From positions 62,001 to 126,000 of the forward strand of contig JAKPAM010000036.1 in NCBI GenBank assembly GCA_029779435.1: 64,000 nt of DNA, given 5' to 3'. The DNA comes from Pseudomonadota bacterium (GTDB lineage Bacteria; Pseudomonadota; Gammaproteobacteria; Burkholderiales; Burkholderiaceae_E). The notes under the pieces are model-generated. The model did not search any database, had not been told where the DNA came from, and saw only the letters and a program-made list of their open reading frames with translations. Position 1 is the stretch's first letter; each line of letters starts with the position of its first letter. Of this stretch, positions 43,198-51,322 are shown in pieces. Position numbers and translations under genes: made by a program.

Positions 43198-44040
43198 GTG
43201 AGCGAACGAATCTGGCTGGAAGTCGCGTTGAATGGTCCTTGGGGGAAGCGGGGCCAGCCGCTTTGTCCGACGTCCGTATCGGAAATCGTCGCCGAGGGCG
43301 TCGCTTGCGTGCAGGAAGGCGCGAGCATCGTCCACATGCACGCTTTCGACGTGGAGGCGGACCGTCAGCTCGATTGCGCCGACACGTATACGAGAATCAT
43401 CGAGGGTATCCGGGAAAGGGTGGACGCGATCGTCTATCCGACCATCGCCATCGGCGAGGATCGCTTCGCCGTCGTGGAGCAGCTCACCAAGCGCAAGCTG
43501 CTCGAATGGATGGCGCTCGATTCGGGCAGCGTCAACATCGAGCCGCTCGATGGGCCGATCCGCTCTTCGCACTCGGTCTACGCGAATCCGCCACGGGCGA
43601 TCCAGCGCGGTTTTTCGATCGCCGCCGAGTACGGAATCCATCCGGCCATCGCGGCCTACGAGCCGGGCTTCGTGCGTTCGACCTGTTCGTGGACGAAGCG
43701 GTTGTCGTCCTGCCCGGCGCCGATATTCCGGGTGATGTTCTCGAACGAGTACACGTTCGGCCTGCCGCCGGCCGATTACGCGTTCCGCGCGTGGCGCCAG
43801 ATCATCGATGATCTGGCGCCGGGGGCGCCGCTGATGGTTGCCGGACTCGGCATCGATACGTTCGAGCTGCTACCGCAGACCCTGGACATCGATGCCCACA
43901 TCCGGGTCGGGCTCGAGGACATGCCGCGCGGCTGCCGGATGTCGAACGTGTCGCAGGTGCGGCGGATGGCCGAGGCGATACGCGCGCGGGGGAAAACGTT
44001 GGCGAGCGTCGACGAGGTTCGCGCGGGGCTGGCCCGATGA
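43198..44040 (+). CDS. Beta-keto acid cleavage enzyme family protein (BKACE, DUF849)
   Basis: 280-residue TIM-barrel enzyme that condenses a beta-keto acid with acetyl-CoA and cleaves it to acetoacetate plus a new CoA ester. The metal-binding HxH is in GASIVHMHAFD, and MALDSGSVNIEPLDG, FRVMFSNEYTFGLPP and MVAGLGIDTFELLP are family segments, with RVGLEDMPRG near the end. Start GTG at 43198 behind a strong AAGGAGG. Residues 160-172 (RSTCSWTKRLSSC) look alien, and the neighbouring frame reads AFDLFVDEAVVVL, suggesting a compensated frameshift pair. Actual substrate unknown. Confidence 0.85.
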   Translation: MSERIWLEVALNGPWGKRGQPLCPTSVSEIVAEGVACVQEGASIVHMHAFDVEADRQLDCADTYTRIIEGIRERVDAIVYPTIAIGEDRFAVVEQLTKRKLLEWMALDSGSVNIEPLDGPIRSSHSVYANPPRAIQRGFSIAAEYGIHPAIAAYEPGFVRSTCSWTKRLSSCPAPIFRVMFSNEYTFGLPPADYAFRAWRQIIDDLAPGAPLMVAGLGIDTFELLPQTLDIDAHIRVGLEDMPRGCRMSNVSQVRRMAEAIRARGKTLASVDEVRAGLAR

Positions 44041-44105
44041 GTCGGTGAATCCATCCGGTACTGGTGTTGCGGATCGCCAGCATCGGTTTGCCGTGGTTCA
44101 GCGGC

Positions 44106-44672
44106 TCATCCAGCGAAGCCGCCGGCATCCAGGAACGCCTGTTCCTTGGCGGTCGAGTCGCGTGCCAGCATCCGGTTGCGGTGCGGAAAGCGGCCGAAGC
44201 GCGCGACGATGTCGCGATGGTGCCGCGCGTAGCGCGCCGACTCCTCGCCCAGCGCCGTGCACAGTTCGACGCAGCGCTGCTGGTCCGCGAGCTCTTCCGA
44301 ATGCATGAACGGCAGGTAGAAGAACTGGCGCAGCGCTTCGTCGGTGGATGCGTCGAAGCCGCGCAGCACCGCCTGGCGCGCATAGCGGCGGGCCAGCGGA
44401 TCCGTCGCGTACATATGGGCGGTGCCGCGCCATGCGTTGCGCGGGAACTGGTCGAGCAGGATCATCAGTGCCAGCGATCCGTCGGCCGAATCGTTCCAGT
44501 GCTCGAGCTCGCGCCGGGCCGCGCGCAGATGCCAACCGCCCAGCCGTTTGCGACAGGTCTCATCGAACGCGTCGTCCTTGTCGAACCATTTCTCGCGGCC
44601 CGCGTCGCGCCAGAAATCGACGATCGCGACGGCGTCGGAAAGCGGTGCGGGGCTGGCTTGAGGGGTATCCAT
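44106..44672 (-). CDS. DUF924 family protein
   Basis: 188-residue helical protein of the DUF924 family. AIVDFWRDAGREKWFDKDDA opens it, LMILLDQFPRNAWRGTAHMY is the most diagnostic segment, and FFYLPFMHSEELADQQRCV follows, ending in RFGRFPHRNRMLARDST. Molecular function unknown. The ATG at 44672 was chosen because the family begins there; its ribosome site is weak. Convergent with BKACE (65 bp) and divergent from the HutF-like gene. Confidence 0.85.
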   Translation of the reverse strand: MDTPQASPAPLSDAVAIVDFWRDAGREKWFDKDDAFDETCRKRLGGWHLRAARRELEHWNDSADGSLALMILLDQFPRNAWRGTAHMYATDPLARRYARQAVLRGFDASTDEALRQFFYLPFMHSEELADQQRCVELCTALGEESARYARHHRDIVARFGRFPHRNRMLARDSTAKEQAFLDAGGFAG

Positions 44673-44772
44673 GCTCGAAGAAAAGGTGAGGCTGAGGGAA
44701 CGAGGCCCGTGATTTGACCACGAGCCAAAGCGCAAGTCTCGTCCATACTACTGTGGCCGCGGGGACGCATGG

Positions 44773-44778
44773 GATACT
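44773..44778 (+). promoter_or_regulatory. Candidate -10 hexamer of the HutF-like gene
   Basis: GATACT lies seven bases before the ATG at 44786, the same spacing as in front of ppk1, and no ribosome site is visible. A matching -35 is not evident. Confidence 0.25.
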
Positions 44779-44785
44779 GGACGCC

Positions 44786-46408
44786 ATGATGCGGACCGGA
44801 TCTGGCGCGACCGACGGCGAATCCACGTTTCGGCTGCGGCCGGCGGTTCGGCGCCTGTTCGCAGCTGATGCGCTGCTGCCCGACGGCTGGGCGCGCGACG
44901 TGATGCTCGAATGGAACGACGCCGGCGTGTTGACGCGCGTCGCTGCCGGGGTCGACGCATCGCGGTTCGACGCATCCCGGGTCCATCTGTCACGGGCCCA
45001 CGGCGAAGCCCCCGTATCGGTCCGCGCGCAAACCGACGCCATCGACGCCGCCGACGTACATCCGGCGCCTCGCTACGAGACGGCGGCCGGGCCGTTGTTG
45101 CCGGGCATGCCCAACCTGCATTCGCAGGCGTTCCAACGTGCGTTCGCCGGCCAGGGCGGGTGCCGGATCGACGCCGGCGGCCGACGCTGGCGCATGGCGA
45201 TGTACCGGGCCGCAGCCGCGATCTCGCCCGCGCAGCTCGAAGCGGTCGCGACGTTCTTGTACCTGGAGATGCTCGAGGCCGGCTACACGTCGGTCTGCGA
45301 GTTCCCTGTCCTGCACGACGAGGTCGAGGAGCGTCCGGGCGCCTGGCGGGGGCAGGGGGGCGCCGCGATGGCGATGGGCCTGATGCGCGCCGCCGAAGAG
45401 GTCGGCATCGGCTTGACGCTACTGCCGGTGCTGTACCAGACGATGGATTTCGGCGGCCGGCCCGCGCCGCGTGAACGGCGGCGCCTGGTCCGGTCGACCG
45501 ATTCGATGGTCGGGCTGCTGGCGGGCTTGAAGCCGGTGTGCGATCCGCGCCGCATCCGCCTGGGCCTCGGACTGCATTCGCTGCGTGCCGTGCCGCCCGA
45601 CAGCCTGCGCGAGGCGTTGGCGGGCCTGCATTCGATCGACGCGAGCGCGCCGATCCACCTGCGCATCGCCGAGCGGGGCGGAGACGTCGATGACTGTGTC
45701 GTGCATCGGGGCCAGCGTCCGGTCCGGTGGCTGCTCGACCACGTCGGCGTCGATGCGCGCTGGTGCCTCGTGCATGCGACGCATCTGGATGCCGGCGAGG
45801 TCGCGTGCGCGGCGCGTAGCGGCACCGTGGCCGGCCCATGTCCGACGGCCGAGGCCGATCGCGGCGATGGCTTGTTCGATCTCGTCCGCTGGCGCGCGGC
45901 CGGCGGCTCCTGGGGCATCGGGTCGGACAACCAGGTGCGCGTCGATCCGGCCGAGGAGCTGATGCGGCTCGCATACGGCCGGCGCCTGGTGCGTGGGCAA
46001 CGCGATATCGCGGCGAGCCTGAGGAAAGGCACGAGCGTGAAACCCGGGGCGGAGGAGACGGATGACGGGTCGAATCCGATGGAGAACCTCGGGCCCGATG
46101 CCGCGGCCTCGCTATGGTCGTCGGCGGTGGCAGGGGGAGCGAGGGCTGCCGCGCGGCCGATCGCCGGCCTGTCGGTCGGCCAGCAAGCCGATTTCGTCGT
46201 GCTCGATGCCGGACATCCACGAATCGCAGGACTGTCCGCGCCCGCCATGTTGTCCGCGCATCTGTGCGCCGACGATCGTCGCTCGGCGATCGCCGAGGTC
46301 TGGACCGCCGGCCGTCCGCGCGTCACCGCGTCCCGCCACGATTTGCACGAGCTGGCCGCGGCGGCCTTCGCGCAGGCCAGGATGGCGCTGATCGAGGCGT
46401 GCCGGTAG
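44786..46408 (+). CDS. HutF-like amidohydrolase lacking key metal ligands
   Basis: 540 residues following formimidoylglutamate deiminase (HutF, histidine degradation) over its whole length: LLPGMPNLHSQAFQRAFAG, YLEMLEAGYTSVCEF, LGLHSLRAVPP, WCLVHATH and GIGSDNQV. In working HutF proteins the first motif reads HSH, the second HIHIAEQ and the last SDSH. Here they are HSQ (Gln114), HLRIAER (Arg293) and SDNQ (Gln383). His112, His330 and Asp381 remain. Two zinc ligands and a neighbouring polar His are therefore lost, so ordinary deiminase activity is unlikely. An Ala/Asp-rich insert (about residues 55-98) is also unusual. No other hut gene is nearby. A TTG start 24 codons upstream is possible. Confidence 0.8.
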   Translation: MMRTGSGATDGESTFRLRPAVRRLFAADALLPDGWARDVMLEWNDAGVLTRVAAGVDASRFDASRVHLSRAHGEAPVSVRAQTDAIDAADVHPAPRYETAAGPLLPGMPNLHSQAFQRAFAGQGGCRIDAGGRRWRMAMYRAAAAISPAQLEAVATFLYLEMLEAGYTSVCEFPVLHDEVEERPGAWRGQGGAAMAMGLMRAAEEVGIGLTLLPVLYQTMDFGGRPAPRERRRLVRSTDSMVGLLAGLKPVCDPRRIRLGLGLHSLRAVPPDSLREALAGLHSIDASAPIHLRIAERGGDVDDCVVHRGQRPVRWLLDHVGVDARWCLVHATHLDAGEVACAARSGTVAGPCPTAEADRGDGLFDLVRWRAAGGSWGIGSDNQVRVDPAEELMRLAYGRRLVRGQRDIAASLRKGTSVKPGAEETDDGSNPMENLGPDAAASLWSSAVAGGARAAARPIAGLSVGQQADFVVLDAGHPRIAGLSAPAMLSAHLCADDRRSAIAEVWTAGRPRVTASRHDLHELAAAAFAQARMALIEACR

Positions 46409-46420
46409 TCGGGTGTACCG

Positions 46421-46535
46421 CTGGTTCGGTGTGGTGCTTGGTCGGTATGGTGCTTAGTCGGTGTGACGCTGGTTCGGCGTGGCGCTCGGTCGGTCGTGCC
46501 GCTTGGTCGGTCGTGACACTCGGTCCGGCGTCGCC
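46421..46535. repeat. Degenerate 16-bp tandem repeat array
   Basis: About seven copies of CTTGGTCGGTGTGGTG-like units (for example 46421-46436, 46437-46452, 46453-46468, 46469-46484, 46485-46500) fill most of the gap between the convergent HutF-like and helical-repeat genes. A 16-bp unit is not a multiple of three, unlike the repeats inside genes, fitting a non-coding location. Confidence 0.85.
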
Positions 46536-46556
46536 GTCCCCTGGCTGCGGCGCTGC

Positions 46557-47843
46557 TCAGTGCGGCCGCGATCCGCTCGCGCCGACCGGCCCGAAGCGGT
46601 CGAACAGGCCGCGCAGCACGTTCTTGCGCCCGGACAGGCGTTCGATCCGCTGCTGCAGCGCCATCGCGTCGTCGAGCACCTCGACGACGTCGGGGTTCTC
46701 GCTCAGGCCATAGGCCTGGTGCAGGCCGTCGACCAGCAGGCGCGATTGTTCGTAGTCGTGCAGATCGCAGAACGCTTCGGCCGAGTGCAGCAGTGCCAGG
46801 CCGACCTGGCGGACCATCGATTCGTGCAGCCGCGCATCCCAGCCGTCGCGCGGGTCGCCGTCGAAGCGCAGCGGCGTGTCGCCGAAGCGGTCGACGACCT
46901 GGCGATAGCACCGGATCGCCGCGTGAGGGTCGTTGAAATCCGCCTCGAGTCCGCGTCCCTTGCGAACGAGCGCGGTCGCAAGGCTCACTTTCGCGACCGC
47001 GCAAGCGTGTCCGTCCATCCGCGCCACCAGATCGTCGAGCGTCGATTGCTCGCGCTCGTGCCGGCCCTGGTTGTCGTAGATCCGAGCAGCACCGAACAGT
47101 GCGCGCGCGACCTGGTCCAGCAGGCCGGGGTAAGCGCTGCCGTCGGCGACCCTCAGCACCGCGTCCGCGTGCGGCAACGCGGCGACGAAATCACCTTCGC
47201 GCAGGCGGTTGAACAGCAGGTTCACGTGCGCCTTGCACACTTGTACGCGGCTCGCCTCATTGGTTTCATCGCTCATTCGCTCGATCAACCACCGGTAGCT
47301 CGCGTCCTCGGCGATGCGGTCGCCAAGCTGATCCTCGGTGACGGCCTTGTCGAACACCGACGCCGCGACCAGTTCGCGGACCCGGTCGTCGCGGTCGTCC
47401 GCGAAGCAGCCGATGATTTCGTCGTAGACCTGCAGCTCGGCCCGGTGCTGGCGCTGGTCGCTCAGGTACGACGCATAGCTGATCAGCGTGCGCAGCACTT
47501 GGCGCCGCACGCGGCTGTCCGGGTGGCAGATGAACGCGCGCGCGCGCCGGTTGAAGGCCTCGGCCTGCGGCAGCTCGTCACGCCGGTAATGATTGATCGC
47601 CGCCGATCGTAGCGCCATGCAGACCGACAACGCGGTATCCGGATGAGAGTCGTGCTCGAACGTATCGACGATCTGTTCGAGCATCGCCTGTTCGCGACCC
47701 GTGTCGCCGAGTTCGTCCCAGGTCCGGGCGATCTGCAGCATCAGGCCGGCCGCTTCGGCCCGGTTGGCCGCGGTGCCGTTCTGGGGGAGCGCGTCGAGCG
47801 ATTCGTGCAGGCGGGTCAGGCGGTCGCGCAGTGCTTGGCTCAT
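46557..47843 (-). CDS. Tetratricopeptide-like helical-repeat protein of unknown function
   Basis: 428 residues made almost wholly of paired helices with TPR-like spacing: LMLQIARTWDELGDTGREQA, VLRTLISYASYLSDQRQHRA, VARALFGAARIYDNQGRHER, VGLALLHSAEAFCDLHDYEQ. No signal peptide, membrane helix or catalytic motif is visible, so it is probably a cytoplasmic scaffold or regulator. The frame is open further upstream, but MSQALRDRLTRLHESL (47843) begins the helical pattern. Stands alone, convergent with the HutF-like gene, 166 bp from the monooxygenase stop. Confidence 0.7.
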   Translation of the reverse strand: MSQALRDRLTRLHESLDALPQNGTAANRAEAAGLMLQIARTWDELGDTGREQAMLEQIVDTFEHDSHPDTALSVCMALRSAAINHYRRDELPQAEAFNRRARAFICHPDSRVRRQVLRTLISYASYLSDQRQHRAELQVYDEIIGCFADDRDDRVRELVAASVFDKAVTEDQLGDRIAEDASYRWLIERMSDETNEASRVQVCKAHVNLLFNRLREGDFVAALPHADAVLRVADGSAYPGLLDQVARALFGAARIYDNQGRHEREQSTLDDLVARMDGHACAVAKVSLATALVRKGRGLEADFNDPHAAIRCYRQVVDRFGDTPLRFDGDPRDGWDARLHESMVRQVGLALLHSAEAFCDLHDYEQSRLLVDGLHQAYGLSENPDVVEVLDDAMALQQRIERLSGRKNVLRGLFDRFGPVGASGSRPH

Positions 47844-48009
47844 GTCGGGCCCAGGTTCGGACGGAATGGCATGCGTCCGATCTTCTGGCCTGGTGAGCGG
47901 GGCGAACAGCGCGACCCGCGCTTGCGGCGGGCCCGATCCGATGGATGGCCTCAGGTTTCGGCCGGGCGCCCCACCGGGTCGTGCCGCGACCGGCCGCCCC
48001 GCCCGGCGT

Positions 48010-49107
48010 TCACGCCGCCCATCGATCGGGCGATTTGCCCGCATCACGGGCGGCGACCAGTTCGCGTGTCAGCGGAATCAACCGCCGGCCGTAGTCGATC
48101 GTGTCCTCGAGCGGATCGAAGCCGCGGATCAGGAACGTCGTGACGCCCAGGTCGTAATAATCGAGCAGCGCGTGCGCGACCTGCTCGGGCGTGCCGACCA
48201 GCGCGGTCGAGTTGTGGCGCGCGCCGGTCTCCTTGGCGATCGCGGTCCACAGCCGGCCGTCGATGCGCTCGCCGCGTTCGGCCGCGGCCAGCAGGCGCCG
48301 TGCGCCTTCGCTCTGCAACGGGACGCCCTGGCCCAGGCCGGCGGCCTGGCGCAGCGCGCGCGTGCGGGTAAGGATCTGCTCGGCCCGCGCCCAGGCGGCG
48401 TCCTCGCTGGCAGCCAGGATCGGCCGGAACGACACCGAGAAGCGGACGGTGCGGCCGTAGCGTGCCGCCGAGGCGCGGATGCGCGTCGTCAGTTCTCTGA
48501 CCTGGTCCAGCGATTCGCCCCATAGCGCATAGACGTCGGCATGCCGGCCGGCGACGTCGATCGCCGCTTCGGACGCACCGCCGAAGTAGATCGGCACGTG
48601 CGGCTTCTGGACGGGCTTGACCTCGGAGAAGCCCGCGGTGAAACGGTAGTGTTCGCCTTCATGATCGAACGGCTCGTCGCTGGTCCAGATCCGCTTGAGG
48701 ATCGATAGATATTCATCGGTGCGCGCATAGCGCTGATCGTGATCGAGATAATCGCCGTCGCGCTGCTGCTCGGCGTCCGAGCCTCCGGAGATGAAGTGCA
48801 CGCCGAGACGCCCGCCGCTGAACTGGTCCAGCGTGGCGATCTGGCGCGCGGCCAGCGTCGGCGACGTGAAGCCGGGCCGATGCGCGAGCATGAAGTGGAT
48901 CCTGTCGGTGACCGATGCGGCATAAGCGATCGTCAGCGTCGCCGAAGGGCCGGTCGAATGGTGCGGTACCAGGATGCGATCGAAGCCGGCCTGCTCGTGC
49001 GCCTGAGCGAACGCCCGGGTGTAGTCGCGATCGACGACCGGCCCTTCGGCCGGATGGATCTCCGATTGCTTCTGGCTCTGGATCATGCCGATGAATTCGA
49101 CGCTCAT
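48010..49107 (-). CDS. LLM-class flavin monooxygenase, alkanesulfonate monooxygenase (SsuD)-like
   Basis: 365-residue bacterial-luciferase-like enzyme using reduced FMN and oxygen. EFIGMIQSQKQSEIHP, GFDRILVPHHSTGPSATLTI, LAHRPGFTSPTLAARQIATL and GGRLGVHFISGGSDAEQQRD are typical of the SsuD group, which releases sulfite from sulfonates. KPHVPIYFGGASEAAIDVAG continues the pattern. No ssu transporter or flavin reductase is adjacent. ATG at 49107 with GGAGCCCGAGAC ahead. Divergent from an acyl-CoA-dehydrogenase-like gene with a shared dyad, a pairing seen in organosulfur clusters. Confidence 0.88.
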   Translation of the reverse strand: MSVEFIGMIQSQKQSEIHPAEGPVVDRDYTRAFAQAHEQAGFDRILVPHHSTGPSATLTIAYAASVTDRIHFMLAHRPGFTSPTLAARQIATLDQFSGGRLGVHFISGGSDAEQQRDGDYLDHDQRYARTDEYLSILKRIWTSDEPFDHEGEHYRFTAGFSEVKPVQKPHVPIYFGGASEAAIDVAGRHADVYALWGESLDQVRELTTRIRASAARYGRTVRFSVSFRPILAASEDAAWARAEQILTRTRALRQAAGLGQGVPLQSEGARRLLAAAERGERIDGRLWTAIAKETGARHNSTALVGTPEQVAHALLDYYDLGVTTFLIRGFDPLEDTIDYGRRLIPLTRELVAARDAGKSPDRWAA

Positions 49108-49169
49108 GTCTCGGGCTCCGATGATGGAAAGGAATCCCTCGAACCTTAGCGACGGCGGTGCGACCGCCC

Positions 49170-49192
49170 AACCAAGAAAAACGACTTTGGTT
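49170..49192. promoter_or_regulatory. AACCAA-N11-TTGGTT dyad between divergent flavoenzyme genes
   Basis: Perfect 6-bp arms (49170-49175 and 49187-49192) around 11 bases in the AT-richest part of the divergent gap between the SsuD-like and dehydrogenase-like genes. The interrupted dyad resembles a LysR-type (Cbl/CysB-like) site. TACAGT further right may be a -10 for the rightward gene. Confidence 0.4.
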
Positions 49193-49264
49193 ATTCGATA
49201 TTCGTCGTTCGCGCGAGGCGATGCGCTCGCTACAGTCCTAAGCCTCTCATTCAGATGGATCGCC

Positions 49265-50533
49265 ATGAACGCACTGGCCCTCCGACGGATCATCGGTACC
49301 GAGCACCCGTTCGTCCCCATCCGCGGCGAAGGTTTGCCCGTCGCAGTCTCGCCCGACGCCGCGCCGCTCGCCGATTCTTCCGACGCCACGTTGCGGGCGC
49401 TGACCGATCGTTTCGCGCAGCGCGCCGGCGAGTTCGATCGCGACGGTCGATTTCCTCACGCCAACTTCGCCGACCTGCATCGGCACGGCCTGGTCGGCAT
49501 GGTGGCCGCCGGCGGATTCGGTGGTGGCCAGGCGTCGCTGGCCGACGCACGTCGCGTCATCGCCGCGGTGTCCGCGGGCGATGCGGCCACCGGGCTCGTG
49601 CTGACGATGACTTATCTGCAGCACTACGCGATCGCGCGGCCCGGAAGCCGTTGGCCGGCGGTGCCGCGCGATGCGGTGCTGGGCAGCGGCCTCGAACGCG
49701 GCGCGTTGATCAACGCGCTGCGCGTCGAGCCGGAACTCGGTTCGCCAGCGCGCGGCGGCCTGCCGGCGACGATCGCACGACGCGGCGCCGATGGCGGGTG
49801 GCGCCTGTCGGGGCACAAGACCTATTCGACCGGCATCCCGGCGTTGTCATGGCTGGCGGTCTGGGCGAGAACCGACGAGGACGCGCCGCGCGTCGGCATG
49901 TTCCTGGTACCGCGCGACGCCGGGGGCATCCGTGTCGTCGAGACCTGGGACCATCTGGGGTTGCGGGCCAGCTGCAGCCACGACGTGCTGTTCGACGACG
50001 TTGCGTTGCCGGGCGATCACGCGGTCGACGTTCGGCTGCCGGCCGACTGGGCGCCGATCGACGGCTCGCCGGCGGCTCGCGAACTGGCCGCGCAGACCGC
50101 CTGGATGGTCGTGCTGCTGGGCAGCTTGTACGATGCGGTCGCCCGTTCGGCGGCCACCTGGCTGAAGGACTTCTTGAGGAGCCGCGTGCCGGCCAGTCTC
50201 GGCAAGCCGCTGGCCAGCCTGCCGCGGATGCAGGAAGCCGTCGGCCAGATCGAAGCGCTGCTGTGGGCGAACCGGATCCTGCTCGACCAGGCGGCAGCCG
50301 GTGTCGACGCCGGACAGGGGCCGGGCCTCGTCGAAAGCGGGCTGCTGAAGCACCAGGTCACCGGGAACGCGATCGCCGTCGTCGAACACGCGCTGCAATT
50401 GACCGGCAATCACGGCCTGTCGCGCCGCAATCCGCTCGAACGGCATCATCGCGACGTGCTGTGCAGCCGGATCCACACGCCGCAGAACGACGTCATCCTG
50501 GCGAGCGCGGGCCGTGCGGCGTTGGGTCTTTGA
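49265..50533 (+). CDS. Acyl-CoA dehydrogenase-like flavin monooxygenase (SfnB/DszC-like)
   Basis: 422 residues with the acyl-CoA dehydrogenase fold. FADLHRHGLVGMVAAGGFGG, SGHKTYSTGIPALSWLAVWA, WDHLGLRASCSHDVLFDDVA and LLKHQVTGNAIAVVEHALQL align with the three-domain pattern, and LTGNHGLSRRNPLERHHRDV is the C-terminal family end. That ending (RHHRDV) is typical of two-component monooxygenases of the DszC/SfnB group rather than true dehydrogenases. Given the divergent SsuD-like gene, a role in organosulfur use is plausible but unproven. MNALALRRI is the start by homology. Confidence 0.8.
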   Translation: MNALALRRIIGTEHPFVPIRGEGLPVAVSPDAAPLADSSDATLRALTDRFAQRAGEFDRDGRFPHANFADLHRHGLVGMVAAGGFGGGQASLADARRVIAAVSAGDAATGLVLTMTYLQHYAIARPGSRWPAVPRDAVLGSGLERGALINALRVEPELGSPARGGLPATIARRGADGGWRLSGHKTYSTGIPALSWLAVWARTDEDAPRVGMFLVPRDAGGIRVVETWDHLGLRASCSHDVLFDDVALPGDHAVDVRLPADWAPIDGSPAARELAAQTAWMVVLLGSLYDAVARSAATWLKDFLRSRVPASLGKPLASLPRMQEAVGQIEALLWANRILLDQAAAGVDAGQGPGLVESGLLKHQVTGNAIAVVEHALQLTGNHGLSRRNPLERHHRDVLCSRIHTPQNDVILASAGRAALGL

Positions 50534-50614
50534 TCGGACCTTCGGCCCGTTCGGTGCGACGGCTTGGATAGGGGCGCTCGGCGCTCGCCCGGTTCAGTAG
50601 TCGCCGGGGGGGCT

Positions 50615-51304
50615 TCAGCGCACCATCGCGTCGAGCACCTGCGTCGTTCGCGTGAACGCCAGCGCCGATGCGGCTTCATCGAACGGCGGATGGCCGTTGC
50701 GATCGAAGCCATGGCCCGCCTGCGGGTAGTCATGGATCGCGACGTTGGCGCGCCCGGCCAGCGTCTTCTTGACCGCATCGACCGTTTCAGCCGGTACCCA
50801 CGGATCCCGGCCGCCGAAATGGAACAGCGCCGGCTTGTCGAGCCGGGCCAGTTCGTCCAGGTGCTGGTCGAACTTGACGCCGTAGTACGACACGACCGCG
50901 TCGACGGGTTCGCGCACGCCGGCCAGCATCGCGAGCCGGCCGCCCAGGCAGTAGCCGATGACGCCGACGACCGCTCGATCGCCGAGGGTACGGCGCAGCG
51001 TCCGGGCCAGTTGTCCGATGTCGCCGACGACCGCGTCGACGTCGATCGCCTCGCCCTGCGCGCGCGCAGGGTCCGGCTGGTCGTACTCGTAGTGCGCGCC
51101 GGGCCGCTGGCGCCAGAACAGGTCGGGAACCAGGACCGTGTAGCCGCGCGCCGCATGCCGCCGCGCGACGCCGCGCACCCACTGGTTGACGTTGTAGACC
51201 TCGGGCAGGACGATCAGGCCCCGCCCGTTCGGCGCTGCCGGGTCGGCCCGACAGGCCGAGAACGTCCGGCCGTCGAGCGCCTCGATCGACACGTCATCGG
51301 TCAT
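50615..51304 (-). CDS. Dienelactone hydrolase family protein
   Basis: 229-residue alpha/beta hydrolase with the dienelactone-hydrolase triad: Cys in VIGYCLGGRLAM, Asp in FHFGGRDPWVP and His in PQAGHGFDRNG. GLIVLPEVYNVNQWVRGVAR is the family opening. Members hydrolyse dienelactone in chloroaromatic breakdown or related esters; no aromatic ring-cleavage genes are adjacent, so the substrate is open. It ends 81 bp from the preceding dehydrogenase-like gene (convergent) and follows the aldehyde dehydrogenase by 18 bp, so they are co-transcribed. Confidence 0.9.
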   Translation of the reverse strand: MTDDVSIEALDGRTFSACRADPAAPNGRGLIVLPEVYNVNQWVRGVARRHAARGYTVLVPDLFWRQRPGAHYEYDQPDPARAQGEAIDVDAVVGDIGQLARTLRRTLGDRAVVGVIGYCLGGRLAMLAGVREPVDAVVSYYGVKFDQHLDELARLDKPALFHFGGRDPWVPAETVDAVKKTLAGRANVAIHDYPQAGHGFDRNGHPPFDEAASALAFTRTTQVLDAMVR

Positions 51305-51322
51305 CGGCGGACGCTCCGGCGA

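Noticed and set aside
44748-46220. Minus-strand frame opposite the HutF-like gene
   Set aside because: Arg/Pro/Ser-rich shadow with no domain; the plus strand has continuous homology to HutF.
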